A stretch of 64,000 nt of DNA, from assembly GCA_027625915.1 (NCBI GenBank), contig JANTQA010000057.1:7936001-8000000 (forward strand), written 5' to 3'. A program made the position numbers and the translations under genes. Each line of letters starts with the position of its first letter. Position 1 is the first letter of the stretch. The notes under the pieces were generated by a model that saw only the letters and a list, made by a program, of their open reading frames with translations, did no database searches and had not been told where the DNA came from. This DNA comes from Anaeramoeba flamelloides (Eukaryota > Metamonada > Anaeramoebidae). This document shows positions 39,901 to 49,622 of this stretch, in pieces.

Positions 39901-42236
39901 TTTTTTGTCAATGAGATCCTAAGAAATTTTTTTTTTTGGTACTTTGAAATTTTTTTTTTGTGAAGAATTTGAAATTTGTTTACATGATTTGGATTTTTGA
40001 TAAATAGAGATCCTTCTGAAATTTTTTTTACATAAATTTGATTTTTTGGAATTGAGAATTCTCTTAAACTTTTTTTTGTTATTTGATTTTTTGATTATAA
40101 GAATCCTTTTAAACTTTTTTTGAGATATTGTAATTTTTTGCCAATGAGATCCTTTTCAACTTTTTTTTTGTTCACCAAATATTTGAATTATGATATTGAA
40201 TTTATTTTTTTGTTTTGATAATGAGAATTTTTGCAATTGAGATCCTTTGAAACTTTTTTTTTTTTGTTTTTTGAATTTTTTGTCAGTTAGATTCTCTCGT
40301 AATATTTTTTTTTTGTTATTTGAATTTTTTTCAACCAAAAGAAATGCAATTTACCAAGATCATTTTTCATAGTAAGCCACACCCTGAGTATGGAGAAAAT
40401 ACATGGTAAGTGACTCGACTCTTCATGATCTCAATTTAACCGATAAACATTTTGTTAATCTTCTCTCAAATTTTCATTTATTTAATCACTTATACTCCAA
40501 TTAGTTTTATTGGCTGGGATTTGACTTGAAATATTAATAATTTATTAATAATAACAAAATAGAAAAATATCTTTCAAAAACAAGACTTTCCAACATAAAA
40601 CCAAAAATATGGTATCCTATTTTCAAGAATTAACTTAATTGCTAATAAAAATAATTGGTTACTTTTTTTCGTTTTTTATTGGAAATATGTGAATTTTGGA
40701 TCACAAAAATAGACTCAAATTAATAAATTGTTTTGATAAGGTTAACTCACGCATCTCATAATTCCAAACACAAATTACAAAAAAAAAATTTAAAAGATCG
40801 TGAAAAGATTTCATTTTATTTTTGAAAAATACTACCACCTTATTTTTTATCTTTCTTTTTCTTCACACTAATGGAAATAATACCTCCCCCCCACACACAC
40901 AATAATAACAATAAAAAATAAAAAAAAAATAATATATAAAAATATAGCTATTGATTGCATATATCCGATCACAACAAAAATGAATTGGTGTTGCCCAACT
41001 CAAAACAAACAAGAAACTGAAACAAGGTTTAATAATCATGACGAATTAAAATATGTATTCCGTTCAATTGAAGAAAATGCACCATGGATAAGAAAAATCT
41101 ATTTGGTAACAAATAACCAAATACCAAATTGGTTAAATATTTATAATAAAAGAATTGAAGTGGTACTGCCTTCTGAATTTGTCAAATATCCAGATGAGTT
41201 ACCAACATTTTCATCACCGTCACTTGAATCACAATTACATTTAATTAAAGGTGTTTCAAGATTTTTTCTTTATTTTAATGATGATTTTTTTATAGTAAAC
41301 CCAGTGTGGCCATCCGATTTTTTAACGTTAGAAAATGAATATATACTTAGATTTGATTGGGATATCCAAAAAAGTGATCTAAAATTATATGATAAACGGA
41401 GTAAGCAATTATCACTCTCATACAAGAGCGATATTTATGAAGAATCGTTGAAATACACGGATACAATTTTTGATTTAACATTTGGCAAGAGAGAGCGCAA
41501 GAGCGCAGTACACGCACCAACTTTGATCGATCGTGATATTATGGAACGCATTTGGAGCGAATGGCCGAAGATCATCGAAGATACAGCAAGGGCAAAATTT
41601 CGTTTGGGGGATCAAATGCATTATCAAACAACATATTTCAATTATATAAGAGATTGTTGGATCGATTATGATTTTTGTAATTATTTTTATCTGAATTTTG
41701 ATCTTAATAATGACAGATATTTTGATAATGATGAAATTAAAAAAATTACAAAGAAAATAAGTCAACATTTTGATAAAGATGAAAATGATCTATATTTACA
41801 AATCACATACCAAATAAATGAGATCCAATTACTTGAAAATAATAATGAAAACGACAATTATCGTGCTCATGATTTGGATTTAAAAGTAAATTGCACAATT
41901 CTCAAAAAAATTCCCATAATTATGGATTACCAGACACAAGTTAATGTAAAAGCAAAATCACGAACACCAAATAGATTATATAAAAATAAAAAAGCTTTTA
42001 ATGATGTAAAATTTTCACCCATTTACAGTACTAAAGGCCTCCAAAAAGCCTTTAAATACATTAACAAAAGGTTTTATCGCTTTTTAAGTATTAATGACAA
42101 TTTCAAATATGATGATTTATATGAATTAATCGAATACAATAATGTATTTACACAATCATTAAATTCATTGTTTCCAAAAAAGTCGCAATTTGAATTCGAT
42201 GGTGGAGAGGTCAATAAAGATTTAAGATTAGACTAA
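36930..42236 (+). CDS. Stealth/GNPTAB-type GlcNAc-1-phosphotransferase homologue, 635 aa
   Basis: Two exons, 36930-37614 and 41014-42236, joined in phase (1 plus 2) across GTATGA and CAAACAAG. The protein is type II membrane-anchored (hydrophobic residues about 15-31), then has a charged Glu/Lys coiled-coil stem to about residue 140. Stealth CR1 is IDAVVMWVNGSDPLF (about 201-215). CR2 starts right after the junction with RFNNHDELKYVFRSIEENAP and IYLVTNNQIPNWLN, and goes on to FLYFNDDFFIVNPVWPSDF. CR3 includes HAPTLIDRDIMERIW (about 395). An EF-hand-like loop DLNNDRYFDNDE lies near 457. CR4 is FLSINDN through LFPKKSQFEF (about 587-625). The order CR1-CR4 with an EF-hand before CR4 matches the alpha/beta subunit of UDP-GlcNAc:lysosomal-enzyme phosphotransferase, which starts the mannose-6-phosphate tag in the Golgi. 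The large GNPTAB spacer between CR1 and CR2 is absent, as in bacterial and protist Stealth proteins. The in-frame ATG at 40980 is intronic and not a separate gene start. Confidence 0.88.
39390..39597. mobile_element. M9 fragment, inverted
   Basis: Reverse complement of about 23930-24120: GTGTCGTCTCTTTTGGCGCT, GAGATCTCG, AAATGAGTTATTTTTAC and TGGTCAAATATAGAG all match. No ends retained. Confidence 0.6.
39690..40340. repeat. Tandem ~60-bp repeat array; left arm of inverted repeat
   Basis: Repeats of the pattern AATTTGATTTTTTGGAATTG then AGAATTCTCTTAAACTTTTT; this string is exact at 39801 and 40031 and diverged in other units. About 39910-40290 is also the reverse complement of 43030-43410 (for example TTCACCAAATATTTGAATTA against TTCAAATATTTGGTGAAC). 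Confidence 0.75.
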
Positions 42237-43029
42237 TAATAAAAATTCAATAAATAAAAAAAAGTACAAAAATTATAATCAAATTAATTTTTAATGTAAA
42301 AAAAAAAAATTACTATGTTAATTAACAAATAATAATAATATCATATAATTTTTATTTTTTATGAATTTTAAAAAAAAATTCTTAATTTATCCTTGAATTA
42401 TTAATAAGCTTATTTATTTTTTTCAAATGTCAATTTCGTTTTTAAAATTAAATGAAAAATCCAAAAAATAATCTCTTTTTGAACACTTTTTTAATTTGAA
42501 AAATACAAGTCATTTTTACCCAAATAAACATCAGACTTATTTTATTTTGAGAGACTAGAATATTTTTCAAGTTTTTCAAGAATATAATATAAAATAAAAA
42601 GCTAAATATTTGGAAATTATAATTTAATAAAATTTTTCAAATGTTCAGTATTAATTAAACAATCGAAGGGAAATTATTCCTCTAATGTACAGTTATTGTA
42701 ATGTTTTTTCTTCATATTTCAAGTGTTGGTCACCACTTGAAATAATATTTCGAAATTGCACTTTTCTTGATTGAAAAATATTTAGATAACAAAAATAAAA
42801 ATTAACAAATGAACTTGATTACAAAAATAACAATATGAACCAAAAAAATTCACAAGATCTCAATGAAACAATTTAATTAACAAAAAAAAAAAAAAGAAAA
42901 GAAAACCAATAAACAAGATTCAATTAATTCCTACTTCCCCAATAAATCAATATATAAGATTTAATGGAGTTCAGGAATAATAATTCAAATTTTTAAAAAA
43001 ACAAAAAATGTTAAAGTTTTAATTAAAAA
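42237..43029. other. 3' flank of the Stealth gene
   Basis: AT-rich 3' flank. No elements recognised. Confidence 0.35.
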
Positions 43030-43410
43030 CAAACCATTCTATTTAAAAAAAAAAAAAAAAAAGTTACACGGTTTCTCAATTACAAAAACTCTCATTATCA
43101 AAAAAAAAAAAAATAAATAAATTACCATAGTTCAAATATTTGGTGAACAAAAAAAAAGTTGAAAAGGATCTCTAATTATCAAAAAATTACAATATCTCAA
43201 AAAAAGTTTAAAAGGATTCTTATAATCAAAAAATCAAATAACAAAAAAAAGTTTAAGAGAATTCTCAATTCCAAAAAATCAAATTTATGTAAAAAAAATT
43301 TCAGAAGGATCTCCAAAAAGAAAAATCCAAATAATGCAAACAAATTTCAAATTCTTCACAAAAATAAAATTTCAAAGTACCAAAAAAAAAATCTCTTCTT
43401 AAATTACATT
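43030..43410. repeat. Right arm of inverted repeat flanking the last Stealth exon
   Basis: Reverse complement of 39910-40290, including CTCAATTACAAAAACTCTCA, TTCAAATATTTGGTGAAC, AAGGATTCTTATAATCAAAA and AAGAGAATTCTCAATTCC. The open frame across 43159-43443 comes from this A-rich repeat and is not a gene. Confidence 0.8.
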
Positions 43411-45989
43411 TCTAGGTGCCTTGATTTCTTCAATTCTTCTTAAATAATTTTTTTTTTTTGTACAAAATGGATTATATTCAATTAAATTCAATTAATTCTG
43501 TTGTTATTTTGATCATTCTAAATATTTAACAAGTCCAAGACTTTTTGTAACATTTCCGAGATAAAAATAATACAATACAATAATAAAAAAAAATCAACAA
43601 TAACTTATAAATTTCCAGAAAAAAAACAGGTTAAATTGTATTAGAAATGATTTTTTCACATTGATTGAAATTTAAAATTGGGTTTCATTCTTTTGGTACT
43701 TTTGAGAAAAATTTCATATATTTATGTAGTTGATTTTTTGAGATCTGTTATACATCACACACTAGTATGTTTTTAATAGGAATTCAGTGTTAATAAAAAA
43801 AGATCAAAACATTTTTGATTTTCAAAATATTTTTTTTATCTAAATCACAAAACTCTTGAACTAATGAATTATTTACAAACCCCCGTATTAATATTTTAAT
43901 TTTCTATTATTTTTCAAATATTTTTGTAATTTTTTTATACTCAAATTTCTTTTTGTTAAAGGTTACCCAACATTTTTTTAAAAAAATAGTTTATTTTATA
44001 TATTTAACCTTTGAAGTTTAAACAAAAAATAACAAGAATAATAAAAATCAATATATATTTGATATCCGTATGAAATAAAATTAATGAATCAATTTATTTT
44101 GTTAAAAATAGAAAAACTCAAAGGTTTAGTTTCCTAAATTTTAGAAAAACAACAATGTTCGTTTTTATCTTTAATTGAAGATCAAATAAAATTGCAATAG
44201 AAATAAATATGATTTTTCGACAATTATTTCACAATTTCGATTACATAAAAATAAAGTGTTTTTACCAAGTGTCTATCTATCTTGCATTAAAAAAAAATTG
44301 TAAATCAATTATTTCTCAAAAAAAAGTTAGAAAAAAACAAAAAAGAAAAAAAGTGAAAAAATAATATTAATTTGGGAAATTTTTTAATTTTGAAATTTCC
44401 ACAATAAATAGTTTCTTATAATTTCTCTTCAAACACTTTTAAGACATAAAAAACACACCACTACCGGGATCCTTTGACTGAAAATGGGTTAGTAGAACAA
44501 TGTATAATCATCTATATTGGTAAATAGAATTATAAAGAAACATTTTATTCTATTACCATTCTGGAAAAAATTGTCAAATCGTAAAAAATTTTTGTAACGT
44601 TTTAGTTGCAAGATTGTAGTGAAAATTAAAATTTTTCAAATATTTTTTTTACTTATTATTTACGACTAATGAAGATTTATGAAATTGAAATTGCTCAAAT
44701 TGGATTATTACCGATTGTTAAAATCTTAAAGACAATTTGTTATGGCATGTAAAAAAACATGTATCAAATGGTCAAAAAAAAAAAAATTCCTTTTTACTCT
44801 GCTTTACATTTTCAATCTCAAATGTCGTAAATAGAGTATATTTAAATTTTGGCCTAATATGTTTTTTTTTTATTTTTTTTTAGATTTTCATCATCAATGT
44901 AATTTTTGGATTTGTTTTTTGTTTTAAAATAAACAAAATAAGAAATTAAAAACTATTTCAAAAATAGAACATTTTCTATGGTTTTACAATTAAAACTGAT
45001 TTGACAATTTTGTTCCAGAATGGTTATACAAAAAATTTCTTTTTTTTATATATTATTTAATTATCAATTATTTTTTTTTCTTGTTTTTTTTTTGTCTTTG
45101 GAGAAATAGTTAGAACATCAGTACTTAAATAAAAGAAGACAAAGTGTCAGACTACTTTAAAAAGTGAATTTGGAAAAAGTAAAAAAAAATAAAAAATAAT
45201 ATAATAAGAACATTAAAAAAAAATCTATTAAAATTACTTATAAATATAAATTGAAAACAAAAGGTGAATCTTAGTTGTTGTATTATTTTTCGTTTTTATT
45301 ATCTTGATTATTTCATGTGAATTTAAATTTTTCAAGATAATTATTATTTGATCATTGTACCTGTAAGAAATATTTTTGTCTGAGAACTAATTGTTAAATA
45401 GAAGTTTTTATCTCGTGATCAAAGTGACTGTAAAACATAAAAAAAAATTCTCAAAGATCTTTTACATTTTAACTATACATCAATGATAAATGTCTACAAT
45501 AAGTATCCCACAGTTTAAAAGAAGAATAGGAAGAAGAAAGGAAATAAAAAGTAGAATTCAAAAAGAAAAGAAAAACATAAATCAAAAATATATAGAAAAA
45601 TGAAAAGAATTCAGAATTTACAAAATTTATTGATTGTCAATAAATTGACATTAATACAGCGTAAAAGAAGATTTATTTTTTTCAAAAAAGATAAAGAAAT
45701 TTCCATAATTTTTCACTTTTAGAAAACAATAAAATAAAAATAAATAAATAAAAAGTAAACATATCCCCAAAAATATTGTTAACACTAATTTTTAGAAAGT
45801 ATTTTGATTTTAATTATTCAAAAGTTTTAATGAAAATAGAAAAGTAATTAATTTTAATATAAGTAAAAGAAATGAAGTGAATTTTTGTTTGGAAATCCAA
45901 AAGATATTCACTATGAAGAAAAAAAACTTTTCCAAAATTAAAAACTTAATGTACCAATCTCACAATTATGTGAAAAAGAGCTTATATAT
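43411..45989. other. Intergenic with M9 and R10 repeat fragments
   Basis: About 43600-43870 is a diverged M9 right-half fragment (TGTAGTTGATTTTTTGAGAT). About 44000-44470 is repeat R10 copy 3 (GAAAAACAACAATGTTCGTT; CAAGTGTCTATCTATCTTGC). The rest, 44470-45989, is AT-rich with nothing recognised. Confidence 0.5.
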
Positions 45990-45992
45990 AAA

Positions 45993-46045
<53 letters not shown>
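45990..46045. repeat. (TACA)n / (TA)n microsatellite
   Basis: Repeated CATA/TACA units from about 45993 run into (TA)n to 46045, directly abutting an M2 element. Other TA tracts lie at 21142, 27972, 47898, 49608 and 56710. Confidence 0.9.
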
Positions 46046-46046
<1 letters not shown>

Positions 46047-46346
46047 AGCTAAATTCCAAAAATTTGGACACAGTTTAAACATTTGAAAGAAAACAACAAA
46101 CTTTATATTCAATTTTGAAATAATTTTGATTTTACAAAAAATTTCATTTTTTGTAATTTTTGATTTGTTTTCATTTCCTTATATCCAGTTAGGTAATATT
46201 TTTCGTTAGAGCTCGAAATTTTTTTTGATGGTTGATAGAAGGTTAATGTTGAGTATTGTTAACTAGAAAAATCACATACGTTAGTTGATGGTATCTTATC
46301 ATTTGATGGATCAATAATTGTTGGTGAAATTTCAAATTTACCAATA

Positions 46347-46543
46347 CAGTCAGTTTCACTTTTAAGGCACAAACTTTCAACGAAATTTAAGGCACAAAAA
46401 AATCTCAAATTAAGGCACAAAATTTGCAATTTTTTTTTTTACAATTTATTTTTACTAGAATTTGAATTTTGTGCTTTAATTTGAGATTTTTTATGTGCCT
46501 TAAATTTCGTTGAAAGTTTGTGCCTTAAAAGTGAAACTGACTA
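46347..46543. mobile_element. M1 miniature element, nested in M2
   Basis: 197 bp flanked by TA. Left end CAGTCAGTTTCACTTTTAAG; the right end is its complement with one end-base difference. Arms of about 75 bp are nearly identical, so this is a fairly young copy. Confidence 0.9.
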
Positions 46544-46715
46544 TACAAATTTTGTTCCAACTCTTTCATTTCAGCTCGTTTCATTATTTTGGACACACAC
46601 AATTTTTATTTTTTTAATTTTATATTTTTTTCTTTTATTTGGATGAAAATGATTACTTTAAAAACATTAATATAGGGTAACTTTAATGTTGTTTTCTATT
46701 AAGTTTGGAAAAATA

Positions 46716-47829
46716 AGCTAAATTTCAAAAATAGGGTCATCATTAGTATTTTCTAAATTATTGGTATATGTGTTGCGTTAATCAAATATTCTGAACCCAA
46801 TATCATTTAAAAGTTATTATTGAATATTTAATATCAAGAAACAATCTTCTTTTAATGAAAATTTCCGAAAGTTGAATTCATTTTTTTGCAATTTTTCTTT
46901 CAAAATGATTCCATATTGTTATTTTTATGTTGAATGAACAAGAACATTTTTGAAAACCGTTAATATTCAAGAGATGGGATTAATTAACATTGGGGAAAGG
47001 GGTTGTAAAATTCAAAGAAAGTAAAACACCCAAGAAGTGTTTGCTTCGAAAACAAGTATCAACAAAATTTGCTTTAATGGGTTACAATGGTTCCTTGAAA
47101 AGTGAAGAAATAGCGAGATCAAATAAGATCTTCTTTTCTCTTTCATTTGGAGACAATGTGATGAATGTGATCGTATTCATTTTATCTTTGTTGTACATTC
47201 AAAAAATTGGTTTTGTTTTCGTTTTCTTTTCTTTTTCTTTTTCTTTTTCTTTCTTTTGTTGAGATTCTTTTTATCTTGAAAAAGGTATCAGAAAGTTTGG
47301 GTTGATACCAAATGGGTAAATAGTAAAAATCTGATAACTCTGATGGAAAGTTGTTTCAAAAGGTTCTTGGAAGCAATGGTGAATCTTAAATGGATAATTT
47401 TACAGTCAGTTTCACTTTTAAGACACAAACTTTCAACGAAATTTAAGGCACAAAAAAAATCTCAAATTAAGGCACAAAATTCAAATTTTAGTAAAATAAT
47501 TTGTGTCAATAAAATTCCAAAAAATTGTGCTTTAATTTGAGATTTTTTTATGCGCCTTAAATTTCGTAGAAAGTTTGTGTCTTAAAAGTGAAACTGACTG
47601 TAAGATGAAAAATCATTTCAAAAATAGGGTCAGATTTATTTTTTTCTTAATGGGTTTCTTTTCTCTATTCTTTTATTAGAAATAATAATTAAAACAGAAA
47701 AGGGTGTTTTAGACAGTTATTTTTAAGTTTTAAGTTCTGATTTTTCTGGGTTGAGTTTTGGTATTCACTAAATGAGTAACTAAAAATTTTTTTCAATAAA
47801 AAATTTGCCCCTATTTTTGAAATTAAGCT
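46716..47829 (+). mobile_element. M5 Tc1-like element with decayed coding region, nested in M2
   Basis: Ends AGCTAAATTTCAAAAATAGG and, in reverse complement, AGCTTAATTTCAAAAATAGG, each next to TA. An open frame at 46990-47262 includes ALMGYNGSLKSEEIARSNK. Near 47285-47400 the plus strand reads KVWVDTKWVNSKNLI then LMESCFKRFLEAMVN, resembling the Tc1 transposase C-terminal helix. No DDE core is readable. It contains M1 at 47403-47600. Confidence 0.6.
47403..47600. mobile_element. M1 miniature element, nested in M5
   Basis: 198 bp flanked by TA, ends CAGTCAGTTTCACTTTTAAG and its near-exact complement. Confidence 0.9.
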
Positions 47830-47895
47830 TATAATAAATTGAGGGTTTTTTTTGCCTATTTTTGATTTTGGGCGTGTCCAAATTTTTGGAATGGT

Positions 47896-47927
<32 letters not shown>

Positions 47928-47933
<6 letters not shown>

Positions 47934-49607
47934 ATTTCAATAATAGAGGGCCCAAAATTTTTTATTACAGTCAGTTTCACTTTTAAGACACAAACTTTCA
48001 ACGAAATTTAAGGCACAAAAAAATCTCAAATTAAGGCACCAAATTAGGAATTTTTTTTTTACAATTTATTTTTACTAGAATTTGAATTTTGTGCTTTAAT
48101 TTGAGATTTTTATTGTACCTTAAATTTCGTTGAAAGTTTGTGCCTTAAAAGTTAAACTGACTGTAAAAATTTTTATTATTCGTTAAATAATTAATTCAAA
48201 TAATATATAAATTATTTATTTGAATGTTATTTCATAATAATTAATAGTAATTGAAATAAAATTAATTAAAATTAATATTTTATATTAATATTTTGAATTT
48301 TTAAAGATTTTCTCAAAAAAATTTTCAATTAGAAAGAAATTTTAATTTTATATTTTTTTTTTCATTTTTTTCATTTTTTCTTTTTATTTTCTTTTTGATT
48401 CATTTTCCGATTTTGGATATTGAATTTTTTACTAATATTTTTTACATGTTTGAGAATTATAGAAATAATTTAAATGAAAGAGAAATTCGATTAAATATAA
48501 TACTTTTATATGAAGAGGGGTTAAGTCAAAGAAAAATTGCAGAAAGATTGAATATAACAAGAAAAAAAGTTAGATATTGGATAAAAAAGAACACTGTTTT
48601 AAATTAAACAAAAAGAAAAAAGATTAAAATTTGCAAAAAAATATCTCAACAATCCTATTGATTGGAAGAAAGTGATTTTTACAGATGAAAAATGGTTTTA
48701 TTTTTCTGGTTTAAAAAGAAAAATTTGGAGACAAACTGGTGAAAGGGATGGTATTTTTTTTTTTTTTTTTTTTTTTAATTCATCTCCTTTTATTGAATAT
48801 TTAAAATAACAAGTTAATTCTCTTCATTCAATTTTGCAAAAAATTAAAATAAATAAAAAATTTTAAATAATTTTTTTATGATAGATTCAGTTTTTGAGAG
48901 GTTTACTAAATTTATACCAAAAGTAATGTTTTTTGGTGGAATAAATTATTCATATCAATCAACATTAATTAAGTGTCCAAAAATAGTAAACTCGGAATCT
49001 TATCAAAAAAACATTATTTCCAGAAGTAAAATTTTTTTTGGTATGGATAATCTTTTTGGTAAAAAACAATGGATATTGATGCAAGATGGAGCTAATTCGC
49101 ATACATCAATATCAACAAAAGAGTATCTGAAAAAGAAATGTAATGTTTTAAAAAAATGGCCACCCAACTCACCGGATTTAAATCCAATTGAACATTTATG
49201 GGGGATTATGGACAAAAAAAATAAGTGACGAGACACCTAAAACAAAAAAACCAATTAATTAAAAAATGTAGACAAGTTTGGAATAATATTGAATCGGAAA
49301 TAATAGAAAATCTTTGCAATTCAATGGAAAAAAGATTAAGATTGGTAATAGAATTAAAAGGGGAATGCATTAATGGCTTTTATTAATTTGAAAAAAATTA
49401 CAAAAAAGAAGGGCCCAAAAAAAAAATTTTTATTTTTAAATATAATTTTTTTTTATTTTTTATAAAAAGTTAATTCGAAATAAATAAAAACTCAACAAAT
49501 ATAATTTAGATTATTTAATTTTTATTTTAATTGTTTTAAATATTCGTTAATTTATTATTATTTTTATTATTATTATTTTGTGGGCCCCACTTTTTTGAAT
49601 CTAGTTT
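47928..49607 (+). mobile_element. Tc1/mariner transposon with recognisable DDE transposase
   Basis: About 1.68 kb between TA tracts. Ends AAACTAATTTCAATAATAGA then GGGCCCA and, in reverse complement, AAACTAGATTCAAAAAAGTG then GGGCCCA. The transposase pieces are in order: a helix-turn-helix (48470-48600, LYEEGLSQRKIAERLNITRK); the first catalytic region (48610-48750, NPIDWKKVIFTDEKWFYFSG, first Asp in FTDEK); the second (about 49077, MQDGANSHT); the third (about 49160-49210, PPNSPDLNPIEHLWGIMDKK, Glu as third acid); and the C-terminal helix (49280-49385, ENLCNSMEKRLRLVIELKGE then CINGFY and a stop). Frame changes occur between the pieces, for example around the T-run near 48760 and near 49215, so it is inactive but not very old. 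An M1 element is inserted at 47968-48163. Its right end is only about 15 bp from the stop codon of the SET gene. Confidence 0.85.
47968..48163. mobile_element. M1 miniature element, nested in Tc1/mariner
   Basis: 196 bp flanked by TA (TTATTA on the left, TAAAAA on the right), ends CAGTCAGTTTCACTTTTAAG and complement with one change. Inserted near the left end of the Tc1/mariner copy, so younger than it. Confidence 0.9.
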
Positions 49608-49622
49608 ATATATATATATATA

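Larger units (their letters stand above)
37615..41013 (+). other. Stealth gene intron (3.40 kb)
   Basis: Starts GTATGA and ends ACAAACAAG. It includes an inverted M9 fragment (39390-39597), a tandem array of a ~60-bp T-rich unit (39690-40340) whose distal part is one arm of an inverted repeat, and otherwise AT-rich sequence without recognised features. A short open frame directly after the donor (to 37741) is read-through into the intron. Confidence 0.75.
46046..47897. mobile_element. M2 element, split by a nested M5 element
   Basis: The left end GCTAAATTCCAAAAATTTGG then ACACAGTTTAAAC is the M2 right terminus read in reverse. The M2 body continues to 46715, then resumes at 47830 (AATAAATTGAGGG, TGCCTATTTTTGATTTTGGG) and ends at GGAATGGTGTTT (47897), the M2 left terminus in reverse. 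Removing 46716-47829 and the M1 at 46347-46543 restores co-linearity with 62018-62545. TA tracts flank both sides. Confidence 0.75.

Noticed and set aside
40980-42236. Separate gene starting at the ATG at 40980
   Set aside because: The segment starts mid-domain at Stealth CR2, and an acceptor at 41013 joins it in phase to the CR1 exon ending at 37614.
43159-43443. 94-codon Lys/Asn-rich frame
   Set aside because: Made of the A-rich tandem repeat that forms the right inverted arm; no protein features.
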